A stretch of DNA of 64,000 bases. It comes from an uncultured Lachnospiraceae bacterium. GTDB taxonomy: Bacteria; Bacillota; Clostridia; Lachnospirales; Lachnospiraceae. The DNA is taken from positions 228,987-292,986 of the forward strand of contig CAJTYM010000001.1 of NCBI GenBank assembly GCA_910583835.1, in the 5' to 3' direction. Positions 43,875 through 53,596 of the stretch are shown piece after piece (the first letter of the stretch is position 1; the number at the start of each line of letters is the position of its first letter). The translations under genes were made by a program, and so were the position numbers. The notes below the pieces were generated by a model. It did not search any database, had not been told where the DNA came from, and was given only the letters and a program-made list of their open reading frames with translations.

Positions 43875-45635
43875 TTAAAATCCCCTCACCATCTCGTCAA
43901 TCTCTTCCTCATTCAAAATGACGCATTTTTTGTCACGGATGGCATAGACCCGCTTGCAGATGTTCAGCACGGATGGGCGGTGCGTTGTCACGATACAGGT
44001 GCGCGGGTATTCGTCCGCCATGATATTTTTGAGAACTTTGCGCTCTGTTGCCACATCCAGGGCGGAGGTCGCTTCATCCAAGAGCAGGATTGGCGAATGG
44101 CGCAGCAGCGCCCGGGCAATGGAGAGTCTCTGTGCCTGTCCTTCCGAAAAGCCGCCGCCGCGTTCCTTGATGCTGCTGTGTATGCTGTCGGGAAGTTTTT
44201 CAACGAAATCCCAGGCGCAGGACAGCTTTAAGGCATCAATGATTTCTTCCTCTGTGGCATCTGGCTTTACATTGCGCATATTTTCGGCAATCGTACCGGA
44301 GAACATGGTATTGCCCTGAGGGACATAGGAAAATAGTTTGCGCGTGGAGGGGGTGAGGGGGATTGTGTCATTTCCTTCCCCAAGTTCAGCGGTTCCGTTC
44401 TGGGAGCGCATCAGCGATAAAATCAAGCGTATCATGGTTGTCTTGCCCTCGCCGGATGGTCCGACCAGTGCAACCACCTCGTGCGGATGGGCTTCCAAGG
44501 AAGCGCCCAAAAAAACCTGTGTACCGTTATTATATGCATAATCCAGGTCTTTGACATAGAGGCTGATGCCGTTGCTTTTGTGTGCCTGGTAAAATGTTTC
44601 TACGGCATCGTTTTGGCTGTAATCCTCCCGCGGCATCTCAATGATGTCCATCAGGCGTCCCGCCGAGGTTGTAAGGGCGATAATCGTAGGGACGAGGGAA
44701 GTCAGATTGTGCAGCGTGCCGGTCAGTGTGCCAGAAAGGCTTAAGAACATCGTCATCGTGCCATAACTGATGGCATTGGTAAAGACGCGGTAAATTCCCC
44801 AGCCATAGGAAGCGTAGGAGACCAGCAGCGCGACTGTGGACAAAAGCAGCGATGTCCCCATGGACATTTTCTGAAAATCCAGTCTCATGGTAATATATTC
44901 TTTCTGCAGCTGCTTTAGGCGCGCAATATACAGGCGAATTAAGTCAAACGCCTTGATGGTTTGGATATTGGAGAATGTCTCCTGGTTGAAGCCGGACATC
45001 TTCGCACCCATAGCCGCGCTCCTCTTGTTGTTGTTGACCATGCGGTTTAACAGTGTCTTCGAGAGCAGCAGGCTGACGGGCATCCCCAAAAAAGCAAATA
45101 TGGCAAACGAAGGGTCGTAGTAAATGACCATGGCAAAGGCGCTGACAAAGCGGAAAATATAAATAATCGCGTTTGGCACAAAGTTAAGGATGCCATTTGA
45201 GATGGCGGAGGCATCAGAACCCCAGCGAGTCAAAAGGTCGCCCGTATGGTAAGTAGTCAAGGATTCCCAATCTGTGACCAGAATCTTCGAGAAAATGTCC
45301 GCCTTGATTTCGGAATCTACCTTTAGGCTCAGGTAGGTGGAGGCGTATTCAGAAATCTGGTTGAGGAATGTAGTCCCGACATTCAGTCCAATCATGATAG
45401 AAAAGGTTTTGACAATTTCCCCTGTCTGGTGGCCTGTAATAATGTCGACCAAATCTTTGGAAACCAGGCTGGTCAGCAAGGCAATGACAGTGCCTACCAT
45501 GCCAAGCAGCGTATAAAAAATCATTGTCAGCCAGTAATGCCTGGCATACTGGTAAATCCAAAGCGTCTGTCTCCACATTTCCCCCAGCCGCCCAGCTTTA
45601 ATGCGTCCTATGAGGAATTTGGCTTTCTTCTTCAT
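43875..45635 (-). CDS. ABC exporter, fused membrane and ATPase domains
   Basis: The protein has 586 residues. Six membrane helices (about 25-320) precede the ATPase: Walker A GPSGEGKTT, signature FSEGQAQRL (SEGQ instead of SGGQ), Walker B ILLLDEATSALD, switch His in VTTHRPS. There is no N-terminal C39 peptidase domain, so any leader would have to be cut elsewhere. AGAAAGGA precedes the ATG. It lies downstream of the leader-bearing protein gene (45740-46189) on the same strand, with a terminator between, an arrangement usual for peptide export loci. Confidence 0.88.
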   Translation of the reverse strand: MKKKAKFLIGRIKAGRLGEMWRQTLWIYQYARHYWLTMIFYTLLGMVGTVIALLTSLVSKDLVDIITGHQTGEIVKTFSIMIGLNVGTTFLNQISEYASTYLSLKVDSEIKADIFSKILVTDWESLTTYHTGDLLTRWGSDASAISNGILNFVPNAIIYIFRFVSAFAMVIYYDPSFAIFAFLGMPVSLLLSKTLLNRMVNNNKRSAAMGAKMSGFNQETFSNIQTIKAFDLIRLYIARLKQLQKEYITMRLDFQKMSMGTSLLLSTVALLVSYASYGWGIYRVFTNAISYGTMTMFLSLSGTLTGTLHNLTSLVPTIIALTTSAGRLMDIIEMPREDYSQNDAVETFYQAHKSNGISLYVKDLDYAYNNGTQVFLGASLEAHPHEVVALVGPSGEGKTTMIRLILSLMRSQNGTAELGEGNDTIPLTPSTRKLFSYVPQGNTMFSGTIAENMRNVKPDATEEEIIDALKLSCAWDFVEKLPDSIHSSIKERGGGFSEGQAQRLSIARALLRHSPILLLDEATSALDVATERKVLKNIMADEYPRTCIVTTHRPSVLNICKRVYAIRDKKCVILNEEEIDEMVRGF

Positions 45636-45663
45636 GAAAAAATGTCCTTTCTAACACAAGTGC

Positions 45664-45700
45664 GAAAAAAGCAGCACCACTTGAGACAAGCGGTGCTGCT
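45664..45700 (-). terminator. Intrinsic terminator between leader-like gene and ABC exporter
   Basis: Read on the minus strand: AGCAGCACC.CTTG-TCT-CAAG.GGTGCTGCT followed by TTTTTT (stem 45700-45670, T-run 45669-45664). Strong stem with a 3-nt loop. It would give excess mRNA of the upstream small protein over the exporter. Confidence 0.85.
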
Positions 45701-45739
45701 CCATAATACATAACTAGCAAATCATGATGTCATTCCGAT

Positions 45740-46189
45740 TTAGTTGCCGTCTGCCCCGCCACCCTGTACATTGACAGTCTTCGTACATGAGATTGTAGCA
45801 CCGATGCAGGCAATAGACTTGGTGGTTGCTTCATCGGCAGCTTTCACCCATACTTTGTATGTCATGGTGTCGCCCGATTTGTAAGCATTCGCGTGTAACT
45901 CACGCGTAATGGTAACGTCAGTGCCGCTGAAACTGCAGGGGAATTCTGAATATGCATCTGTCAGGGCATTGTTGAAAGTGAGGGTAACTGTGGAAGCAGA
46001 TGAGATATGCTCCACTGCATTTGAGTGTACGCAGCGAATCTCAAATACGTGGTGTGAACCGTTCCAATCCTGCACAGATACAGGATCTACTGTCCAGCAA
46101 TCAGCAGCTTCGGTGGCGCCGCTGGCTGCATACACGCCTTCACTTAAACCATCGTTAACCATTACCATCGGTTTTTCATAACCTTTCAT
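45740..46189 (-). CDS. Protein with RiPP-leader-like N terminus (YxxP ... EGVYAASG)
   Basis: The protein has 149 residues. The ATG at 46189 lies 6 bp after GGGAGG. The first 24 residues hold YEKP (4-7), the acidic/hydrophobic MVMVNDGLSEG and the small-residue end VYAASG (19-24). No classical signal peptide is present. The remainder is beta-rich with five cysteines (first at 31) and ends GGGADGN. YxxP leaders are what PqqD-like elements bind in lasso and other peptides; two PqqD domains, a Ser/His peptidase and this exporter are encoded nearby. It may be a protein-sized substrate for modification and export. No homologous family is recalled with certainty. Confidence 0.55.
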   Translation of the reverse strand: MKGYEKPMVMVNDGLSEGVYAASGATEAADCWTVDPVSVQDWNGSHHVFEIRCVHSNAVEHISSASTVTLTFNNALTDAYSEFPCSFSGTDVTITRELHANAYKSGDTMTYKVWVKAADEATTKSIACIGATISCTKTVNVQGGGADGN

Positions 46190-46329
46190 GATAGGCCTCC
46201 CTTCAAAAAAGTAGCTTTGTATATATTGTTCTACTGCTACCATATCATATTATATAGAAATAGTAAAGAAAAATTCATTATTTTTGTTGATTTTGTGCAA
46301 TTTTCAAGGAAAAACACTGTATGTTGTGA

Positions 46330-46359
46330 TTGAAATGTGATGTTGGGGTATGGTATAAT
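46330..46359 (+). promoter_or_regulatory. Promoter of the XrtG operon
   Basis: TTGAAA (46330-46335) and TATAAT (46354-46359) are separated by 18 bp, 69 bp before the first gene. Upstream lies the divergent leader-like gene. Confidence 0.7.
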
Positions 46360-46428
46360 AATTGGAAGAAATTTTTGAAGCTAAAATGCGCAATAAAATC
46401 AGGCAACAACATGGGCAGGTAAAGTCAG

Positions 46429-46782
46429 ATGAAATACCATCGTTTAAAGTACCGTTTAAGTATGCAGCATAGCTTTGACGGACAGGCAGAACATAAGCAC
46501 CACCACCTGATAGAAATTGAGATCGTAGCAAGGCAGATGTCAGAAGATTTTTTGGAATTTGCGGATATGGATTCCATATTGAAGCAGGTGCTGGACCCGT
46601 ATCAATACCAATATTTAAATGAATTTCCAGAGTTTGGGGGAGATACGAGCATTGAACATCTGGGAGAGGTATTTTATAGGAAGGTGAAAGACGCATTGGA
46701 AGGACAGCATTGGCAGTTTGCCCGGTTTGAAATCAGCGAAACGCCTTTGCGTGTTTATGCGATTGTGGAAGAAGAATTTTAA
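46429..46782 (+). CDS. 6-pyruvoyl-tetrahydropterin-synthase-like protein (XrtG-associated)
   Basis: The protein has 117 residues. The PTPS fold is recognisable and the zinc triad is kept: His14 (MQHSFDG) and H24xH26 (HKHHHLIE). The catalytic cysteine region is missing, so it is unlikely to make pterins. Such PTPS-related proteins are a fixed companion of the Gram-positive exosortase XrtG; their role is unknown. First gene of the operon, 28 bp before the exosortase substrate gene. Confidence 0.75.
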   Translation: MKYHRLKYRLSMQHSFDGQAEHKHHHLIEIEIVARQMSEDFLEFADMDSILKQVLDPYQYQYLNEFPEFGGDTSIEHLGEVFYRKVKDALEGQHWQFARFEISETPLRVYAIVEEEF

Positions 46783-46810
46783 CAGCGGCGATTTTTAAAG
46801 GAGGTTTTTC

Positions 46811-49054
46811 ATGAAAGCCAAGAGCATTTTCAGGGGAACGGTAGCAGGTTTGATGTCGTTGTCGCTTTTATTATCGGGGATGCCGGTAATGGCAACGGAT
46901 GCCGGCAGTACGGACACGAAACAGCAGGCTCAGGAACAGACAGCGGATTCTGCAGCAAAAGCAGAGGCGCCCGGACAGCAGACAGAAGGGGAGGCGGTAA
47001 CCCCCAAGGAGTCTGGGAATGCTTCTGAACAGCAGGGAACAGATAATGGGAAGAAAGATATAGGGAATGGGGAGCAAGCGGATTCCGTGAAAGATACGGA
47101 GAATACGGACAACGCGGATTCCGTGAAAGATATGGGGAATACGGACAACGCGGATTCCAGGAAGGATGCCGAAAGTGGGGACAATGCGGGCTCCGGTAAG
47201 GAACCAGACAGTAAGGACAAGGCAGATTCCGGGAAAGATATAGACAATACGGACAAGGCAGACTCCAGGAAGGATGCCGAGAATACGGAAGGAGCCGACT
47301 CCAAGAAGGATGCTAAGGATAAGCAGGAAGCCGACTCCAAGAAGAATGCCAAGGATAAGCAGGAAGCCGATTCCAAGAAAGAGGCAGCAGAAGAAACAGA
47401 GGGAGGCGGGCCTCAGGCGCTTGCCGGCGGCTTTGCCGTTGTGGCGGGCAGTATCGAGGTAGACGGCAATTTATCTGATTGGCAAAATGTAGCTGCGCGG
47501 ACATCTGCCAATGCAGAGTCCTGGAAGATTGCATATTCTGCGGATGGCAATACCATTTATTTCAGCTTTACAGGAAGTGCTAGCACAGAGTGGGATTATA
47601 ATTTTACTGGCAGCCGGTTTGAATTTACCTATGCAGATGGAGCAAAGGGAGAGGACAGCTCCATATCGGTTGCAGGATGGAATGGCAGCTTCAAGGTGAA
47701 GAATGGCTGGTATGGCGATATTTCAGGAGCTTCTGCGGCAGTAATCAACGAGGCGCATGGCAATAATGCCGGACCCTATACGGTTGAGATGGCTGTTCCG
47801 GCAAGCTTTTTCCACAGCATGGATTTTACCGTGACATTTGGCGGCACGTCCGTGAGGGCGACAGATATTGAACAGCTTGATGGGAATTCCGTGGCAGAAG
47901 AGGTGCAGCCAGTATATACAGGAATTGCTATCGATGGGAATTATGCTGACTGGGCAGCTGTGGCAAAAGCAGATGCGTCCTGTCCGAACAGTGAGCATCC
48001 GGGCTGTCTGTCGATGGTTGCGGCGGTGTATGATGGAGATTGGTTCTATATTTACATAAAGGACGGAAAGGGCAGCAATGCCTCAGGGGCAGGAACCCAT
48101 TCCAATGGTAAGTTTGCAATTATGTCTGATTTGGGATATGAGACCGATATCCAGTTGTCGACGGCGCCGGAGGTTAAGGGCGTGAATGGCGCACAGGTTG
48201 CCTATGTGGGCAGTGAGTGGGAGATTGCAGTTCCCAAAGACCAGCTTCCCAAGTATGAAAAGAGCCTGTCGTTCTGTTTTTACCTGGGCGATGCGCTGGT
48301 GAGCGATATCGTAAACCTGCAGGCGGACAGCGGGAATAACCTGGAGAATCTGTTCAATGGCGTTACCTTTGACGGCGCGTATGAGGACTGGGAAGATTAT
48401 GGGCATGAAACGATTCAATATGCAACGCCAGGTTCCCAGGAATCGCAGATTGATGCGAAAGCAGCGCTGTACTCTACCGGCGACAGGCTGTATGGTCATG
48501 TGGTGACCGGTATGCCGCAGCATCTGCAGGAAGCCGGGCAGGAATTTACGGAGGCGATTACCATTGCCTTTAACCAGAGCCAGGAGAAGCTGGCGAATGG
48601 CACATATGACCAGAAGATGGCGTTTTATCCCAGATTTGTGACGGTAGATGCCAATGGAAATATCAACTGGAATCCCAAGCTCAGGGGACTCCCGGAAGGC
48701 ACATACGAATATTACATCGCATCTACGGATGCATGGCATACATCCCAGAATATCAATAATCTTAATGAGATGGATTTGTTATATGGCAAGATGATGATGA
48801 CGATTGCCAAAGATGGCAAGGACGAGATGGAATTTTATCTGGAACTGCCAATGATTGCCAAGAAGCTCGGGGTAGACGAGACGGATTTGAAAGAGATTGC
48901 CGCACAGTTCGGACGGATTGGGCAGCAATGGATATTCACGGCAGGGACGTCCACCGGGTCGATTATCGGTATTGTCCTCTGCGTGGCTGCAGTAGGAGTG
49001 GTATTCTGGTATAGGAAACGGAAATATGGGGAATTCCTTCCGGTTGGCGCGTAG
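46811..49054 (+). CDS. Firmicu-CTERM surface protein, probable XrtG substrate
   Basis: The protein has 747 residues. It has a signal peptide (1-28, PVMA-TD), an acidic low-complexity region with ~11-residue repeats of the kind ADSxKDxxNTDN (90-191), then three related beta-sandwich domains, each opened by x-DGxxxDW (IEVDGNLSDW near 213, IDGNYADW near 378, FDGAYEDW near 520), CBM9-like. The C terminus is TAGTSTG (about 710-716), a helix, and basic RKRK: the Firmicu-CTERM tripartite sorting signal recognised by XrtG. GGAGG precedes the ATG. Likely displayed or modified at the cell surface. Confidence 0.85.
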   Translation: MKAKSIFRGTVAGLMSLSLLLSGMPVMATDAGSTDTKQQAQEQTADSAAKAEAPGQQTEGEAVTPKESGNASEQQGTDNGKKDIGNGEQADSVKDTENTDNADSVKDMGNTDNADSRKDAESGDNAGSGKEPDSKDKADSGKDIDNTDKADSRKDAENTEGADSKKDAKDKQEADSKKNAKDKQEADSKKEAAEETEGGGPQALAGGFAVVAGSIEVDGNLSDWQNVAARTSANAESWKIAYSADGNTIYFSFTGSASTEWDYNFTGSRFEFTYADGAKGEDSSISVAGWNGSFKVKNGWYGDISGASAAVINEAHGNNAGPYTVEMAVPASFFHSMDFTVTFGGTSVRATDIEQLDGNSVAEEVQPVYTGIAIDGNYADWAAVAKADASCPNSEHPGCLSMVAAVYDGDWFYIYIKDGKGSNASGAGTHSNGKFAIMSDLGYETDIQLSTAPEVKGVNGAQVAYVGSEWEIAVPKDQLPKYEKSLSFCFYLGDALVSDIVNLQADSGNNLENLFNGVTFDGAYEDWEDYGHETIQYATPGSQESQIDAKAALYSTGDRLYGHVVTGMPQHLQEAGQEFTEAITIAFNQSQEKLANGTYDQKMAFYPRFVTVDANGNINWNPKLRGLPEGTYEYYIASTDAWHTSQNINNLNEMDLLYGKMMMTIAKDGKDEMEFYLELPMIAKKLGVDETDLKEIAAQFGRIGQQWIFTAGTSTGSIIGIVLCVAAVGVVFWYRKRKYGEFLPVGA

Positions 49055-49170
49055 GTATTTCCCTGATGATAATAAAAAATCAGGGGCGTAACGGAAATAT
49101 CGGTCTTTTGGTTGCAGAGAGTGGGTTTGGCTTTGCGATTGAATCAGGATAGAAATAGGAGGAATGGGCA
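49055..49170 (+). other. Hairpin in the gap after the Firmicu-CTERM gene
   Basis: CCCTGAT (49061-49067) pairs with ATCAGGG (49079-49085), without a T-run after it. It may stabilise the upstream mRNA end or attenuate downstream genes. Nothing else is seen in this 116-bp gap. Confidence 0.4.
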
Positions 49171-51630
49171 TTGAAAGAGAGAAGACAGCCGTATTATTTG
49201 ATCTTGATAATGCCCATTTTTTACGTGTTGGCATCAATTGTCGTGGCAAAATTGATACAGAACAATGGGGCTTACCCTTCGGGGGTCGACACGCTGGCAC
49301 ATATTTACAAAGGAGATGTGCTGTACCATTCAGCGGTTAATGGCAATGTCTTTCCTTTGTATAACCCCCTTTGGTATAATGGGATGGAAACGCTTCGTTA
49401 TCAGGCTCCGCTGCCGGTATATTTGCTGGCATTGTGCCAGTATTTCGGTGGTGGGGATCCGATGAACGGCTATCTGATTTTTGTGGCGTTGCTCTTTGTT
49501 ATCGGCGCTGTTGCCTGGCTCTATGTGGGGTTCAAGGTGGAACGTCCCATATTTGGGGCATTTTTAGGGATATTGTGGTTTTTCATGCCAAACAATCTCT
49601 ATGTCCTGATACAGGAGGGCAATTTGCCGCGTTCGCTCTGTATCGCCCTGTTGCCGCTGCTGATGTATTTTATCTATCGTTATCTGAGTAAGAAGCGTTG
49701 GTACACGTTTGCAGAGATAGCGGTGTGTTTTGCGCTGGTTTCTCTGTGCCAGCCCAGCTATGCGGGGCTGATAGTGATTGCCTTTGTCATTTATTTTGCT
49801 GTTTATGCGGTAGTCAGCCATGAGTGGCAAAATTGCGTACGTGCCATGGTGGCGCTTGCTTTGGGCTATCTGCTGGCGGGGGTATGGGTGGTCCCGTCCC
49901 TGGTGCGCAGTTCATCAGCAACGCAAACTTCAGAGGTGTTAAAAGATTATTTTCAAGACGTGTTTTTGACTATCAACCCAGTTGCACGTTTCCAGAGCGG
50001 CTGTGTTGATTTTTATTTTGGACTGGCAGCATTGCTGCTGGCGGTTTTCGGAATGTTGTTAAGCAAGAAAAAATCGCTGCCTGGATTCTGGACGGCAGTA
50101 GTTATCCTCATAGGTTCGTCCAATACGCTGTATATCCTGCTGTCCAGCCTTCCGGGCGGGCAGGTTCTGCGGATGCTTTGCCTCATATCCATTGCCTTGT
50201 GCATGGTCCTGTTCAGTTTCCTGATATGGGATACTTTGAAAAAGGGCTGGATTGTCCTGTTTGCGGCGTTGTTGGTGTTAGATACGCTGCCATCGCTGCC
50301 GTTGGTCCTGGCTTATCAGTCAGGAGAGAAGCCGGAGGACATCTTGGCGGATTATGCGGACTGGACGTTGATAGAGCAGGCGAAGGAGATAACGAAGCAG
50401 CGTCTGGCGGTGGTGGATGAGAGCGCATTAAATGCCATGGGTTCCTATCTGGCAACGGGGTTTGGCGAGCCGGTGGCAATCTCCTATGGAGCGGCGGGCG
50501 AGTCCTGTGCCACAGCTTCCAATTTCACGCAGATAGAGCGTGCGCTGGAGGAAGGGGAATATCTGTATGTGTTTGACCGCTGTCTGGAACTGGGCAATGA
50601 TACGGTGATTATCCGTATGGACATCGTAGGCAATCTCGTGGACCATCCGATTCAGTATATGGATGAAGCGGCAGCCCGGCTGGGTTACAGGATGGTGAAT
50701 TCCAATGATAATTACCGCCTGTACCAACATGAAATGGATGGGAACTGGGGCACCGTTTCCCAATATCCGGCTGTGGGTATCGGCAGCGCTACGGCACAGA
50801 TTTCCCGGCAGTTCCCGGTTGTGCAGGAGATGGAAAGCGATAATCTCAATGACTATGAATTTGAAGATTTATGCGATTATAAATTAATCTTCCTGGCTGG
50901 GTTTACCTATGATGACAAACCGTCTGCCGAAGCTTTGATTACAAAACTGAGCGAAGCAGGCGTGCGCATTGTCATTGCGGCGGATGGGATACCGGATGAC
51001 AGGGGGAGCCAGAACCAGAGTTTCCTTGGGGCTGTCTGCAATGGGGTGGTCTTTTCGCAGGGATATCCTGATTTGGATACGATAGATGGCTTGCTGGAGA
51101 CAGATTTGTTCCCGGACGGTTACCGGGAATGGAATACTGTTTACCTGAATAACCTGGACGAGGTCTGGGGGACGGTGAAGAATGTTGACTGGGAACTGCC
51201 CTTTTACGGAACTGTCAAGAATGACAATATTATTATGATTGGGCTGAACCTCACGTATTATTATGGGTTGACAAAGGATGAAAGCATCGGGCAGCTTCTT
51301 AGCCATGCTTTTGATATTTCATCGGATGACCTGCCAGAGCGGGAAATCGTACCTTATACGGTGGCATATGGGCAGGACAGGATTACCATCCATGCAGAGC
51401 AGGCGGATATGAATACCAGCCTTGCCTACCATGACAGTTTCAAGGCAAGCCAGCCGATTTATGCGCAGAACCACCTGTTGTATGTGGGTGCGGGGGAGAC
51501 GGTCATATACCTGACATACCCTTATCTGGGATGGGGGATTTTGGTCAGCCTTGCAGCAGCTTTGCTGATTATCGGCTATACATTTTTTGCAAAGTCGCAG
51601 GAGAAGAGGGCACAAAAAGAAACGGAGTGA
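49171..51630 (+). CDS. PTPS_related-type large membrane protein (GT-C-like)
   Basis: The protein has 819 residues. A TTG start has ATAGGAGGA about 8 bp upstream. About 12 membrane helices fill residues 1-380, with a first loop containing YPSGVDTLAHIYKGDVLYHS; this acidic D-x-x-x-H loop recalls GT-C glycosyltransferases. A large extracytoplasmic domain spans about 385-785 and a final helix about 788-808. The architecture fits the membrane family called 6-pyruvoyl-tetrahydropterin-synthase-related (PF10131), known from exosortase G loci. A role in glycosylating the sorted protein is inferred. Confidence 0.65.
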   Translation: MKERRQPYYLILIMPIFYVLASIVVAKLIQNNGAYPSGVDTLAHIYKGDVLYHSAVNGNVFPLYNPLWYNGMETLRYQAPLPVYLLALCQYFGGGDPMNGYLIFVALLFVIGAVAWLYVGFKVERPIFGAFLGILWFFMPNNLYVLIQEGNLPRSLCIALLPLLMYFIYRYLSKKRWYTFAEIAVCFALVSLCQPSYAGLIVIAFVIYFAVYAVVSHEWQNCVRAMVALALGYLLAGVWVVPSLVRSSSATQTSEVLKDYFQDVFLTINPVARFQSGCVDFYFGLAALLLAVFGMLLSKKKSLPGFWTAVVILIGSSNTLYILLSSLPGGQVLRMLCLISIALCMVLFSFLIWDTLKKGWIVLFAALLVLDTLPSLPLVLAYQSGEKPEDILADYADWTLIEQAKEITKQRLAVVDESALNAMGSYLATGFGEPVAISYGAAGESCATASNFTQIERALEEGEYLYVFDRCLELGNDTVIIRMDIVGNLVDHPIQYMDEAAARLGYRMVNSNDNYRLYQHEMDGNWGTVSQYPAVGIGSATAQISRQFPVVQEMESDNLNDYEFEDLCDYKLIFLAGFTYDDKPSAEALITKLSEAGVRIVIAADGIPDDRGSQNQSFLGAVCNGVVFSQGYPDLDTIDGLLETDLFPDGYREWNTVYLNNLDEVWGTVKNVDWELPFYGTVKNDNIIMIGLNLTYYYGLTKDESIGQLLSHAFDISSDDLPEREIVPYTVAYGQDRITIHAEQADMNTSLAYHDSFKASQPIYAQNHLLYVGAGETVIYLTYPYLGWGILVSLAAALLIIGYTFFAKSQEKRAQKETE

Positions 51631-51637
51631 TTCATAG

Positions 51638-52237
51638 ATGGTGAAGTACATCGTGGGCATCGTATGTATGGCAGTGTGGATTTTTATCTTGCACATACTG
51701 AATAAGAGCAAACTGAATTTTTGGCATTTTATTATTGGCAGCGCAGGAGCGTTTATTTTGATGCTGGTATTCTTAGAGCCGTTCCTGACACAGCCTTTAG
51801 CGCGGATTGTGGCGTTGTTGGCGAGCCTGCCGGGTAAAATTGCCGGGATTTACGGTGCGCATTATAAGTACGGCGTGATTTTTGTGGAATCTTCGGTGGG
51901 TGCGATTTCCCTGAAAATTGATTTTGAATGTTCGGGCATCATTGAGATTATCGCATACCTGGCATTGCTGATGTTCTACCGAGTATATACGGTTTATGAG
52001 CGGATTTATGTGGGGGTGCTGGGTGTGATTGCCATGGTGCTGGCAAATGCGCTGCGGATAACCGTGATTTGCCTGATGATTTATTTTGGCGGTATTGATA
52101 TGTACTATATCGCCCATACCTTTGTGGGTAGGCTGGTGTTCTACAGCCTGTCCGTGCTGATTTATTTCTATGTTTTTACGAAGCCGCAGATTATAAAACA
52201 AAAGGTGGGAAGTTTCCGGTATGACAGTGATAAATAG
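51638..52237 (+). CDS. xrtG: Exosortase family protein XrtG
   Basis: The protein has 199 residues and about 6 membrane helices. The exosortase triad is intact: Cys98 (DFECSGII), Arg140 (ANALRIT), His160 (YIAHTFVGR). Exosortases cleave C-terminal sorting signals at the membrane as transpeptidases; XrtG is the Gram-positive version that pairs with Firmicu-CTERM. It overlaps the next gene by 17 bp. Confidence 0.92.
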   Translation: MVKYIVGIVCMAVWIFILHILNKSKLNFWHFIIGSAGAFILMLVFLEPFLTQPLARIVALLASLPGKIAGIYGAHYKYGVIFVESSVGAISLKIDFECSGIIEIIAYLALLMFYRVYTVYERIYVGVLGVIAMVLANALRITVICLMIYFGGIDMYYIAHTFVGRLVFYSLSVLIYFYVFTKPQIIKQKVGSFRYDSDK

Positions 52238-53585
52238 TTTTTTAAATTCCATATTGTTCTGGGCGGCGTGGATTATTATACCGTTTATTATGGAAATCAT
52301 TCCTTCGCTTGGCAGTTTTGCCATATTGGTCAAGAAAAAGATATTTCCGAAGAAATATGAGGACCCGGTATTCTGGCCGGAGGTCACGCTGATTATCCCG
52401 GTCTACAATTCGCAGGATTCGCTGGAGGAATGTATACGTTCCATCAATGACAGCGACTACCCAAATGATAAAATGCGGATTTTCCTGGTCAACAACCAGG
52501 GGAAAGATGATTCATTCCGTGTCTATACGCAGTGCCAGGAACTGTACCCGGATCTGCTGATGCAGTGGCTCAATGCCAAACAGGGCAAATCCCGCGCTCT
52601 GAATCTGGCGTTGTTCAATGCGGATGGGAAATATATCATCCATGTGGACAGCGATGGGCAGTTTGAGCCCCATGCCATCACGAACATGGTGCGCAAGTTT
52701 GAATCCTGCCAGGATGTAGACTGCATGACGGGGGCAATCCTCACCATGCCGGAGATGATAGAGGAATATAAGGGATTTTTTGCAAAAATCCTGCGCAAGA
52801 TGGAGTTTATGGAGTATGCACAGGCATTTTTGGCGGGGCGCAATTATGCTTCTGAGACAAACAGCATTTATACATTGTCCGGCGCCTTTTCGGCGTTCCG
52901 CAAGTCGGCAGTGCTGAAATCACAGCTTTATAATACAGATACAATCTGCGAGGATACGAACATTACGTTTCAGATGAAGTACCTGCAGCACACTAAAGTT
53001 CATATATGTGAAAACGCCATTTTCTGTGTGGACCCGATTGAGGGCGTCAATAAATTATATACCCAGCGGCAGCGTTGGCAGAGGGGAAGCCTGGAGGTGT
53101 CCCATCAGTTCCTGGAAAAGGACTTGAAAGTGCGCAAGATGTTCAGTAATGTGATGGTAAGGACCCTGATGTATGACCATACCTTTGCCTTTCCCAGGCT
53201 GATATGGTATCTTGCTCTTATTTGCCTGATGTGCATGAATTATTCGCCGGAAGTTATTCTGGTGTCCACAGGCATTATTTTTCTGATGTACATTGTCAGC
53301 GGGTTTTTATATTATTTTTCAACCATAGGCTGCCTGAAAGAATTTCCGAAACTGAAAAAGTATTACCGAAAGCAATGGTACATTGTGCCGCTGCTTCCGC
53401 TGTTTAACCTGATTGTATTTTTTATCCGTTTTGCGGGCGTGATTAACAGCATCAACACGGACAGCGCATGGAAGACACGGACGCTGACCGATGAGCGCAA
53501 GGATTTTGAGAAGGAGTTGAAAGCGGAGGCGAAAAAACCTATGAATTTATTACAGAAAGCTCGTAAGGCAGTAAATTACGAATAG
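52221..53585 (+). CDS. XrtG-associated glycosyltransferase family 2
   Basis: The protein has 454 residues. N-terminal helix (about 5-25), a GT-A domain with TLIIPVYNSQDSLEECI, the VDSDGQFEP metal motif and the processive-type QxxRW as QRQRWQRGS, then three or four C-terminal membrane helices. This is the putative glycosyltransferase that accompanies XrtG, resembling cellulose/hyaluronan-synthase-type enzymes. It may build a glycan linked to the sorted protein. Start overlaps xrtG. Confidence 0.9.
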   Translation: MTVINSFLNSILFWAAWIIIPFIMEIIPSLGSFAILVKKKIFPKKYEDPVFWPEVTLIIPVYNSQDSLEECIRSINDSDYPNDKMRIFLVNNQGKDDSFRVYTQCQELYPDLLMQWLNAKQGKSRALNLALFNADGKYIIHVDSDGQFEPHAITNMVRKFESCQDVDCMTGAILTMPEMIEEYKGFFAKILRKMEFMEYAQAFLAGRNYASETNSIYTLSGAFSAFRKSAVLKSQLYNTDTICEDTNITFQMKYLQHTKVHICENAIFCVDPIEGVNKLYTQRQRWQRGSLEVSHQFLEKDLKVRKMFSNVMVRTLMYDHTFAFPRLIWYLALICLMCMNYSPEVILVSTGIIFLMYIVSGFLYYFSTIGCLKEFPKLKKYYRKQWYIVPLLPLFNLIVFFIRFAGVINSINTDSAWKTRTLTDERKDFEKELKAEAKKPMNLLQKARKAVNYE

Positions 53586-53596
53586 GTACAGAGTTT

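Noticed and set aside
46930..47376. Minus-strand ORF rich in ESA/SxxFLESA repeats
   Set aside because: It is the complement of the repetitive linker in the Firmicu-CTERM gene.
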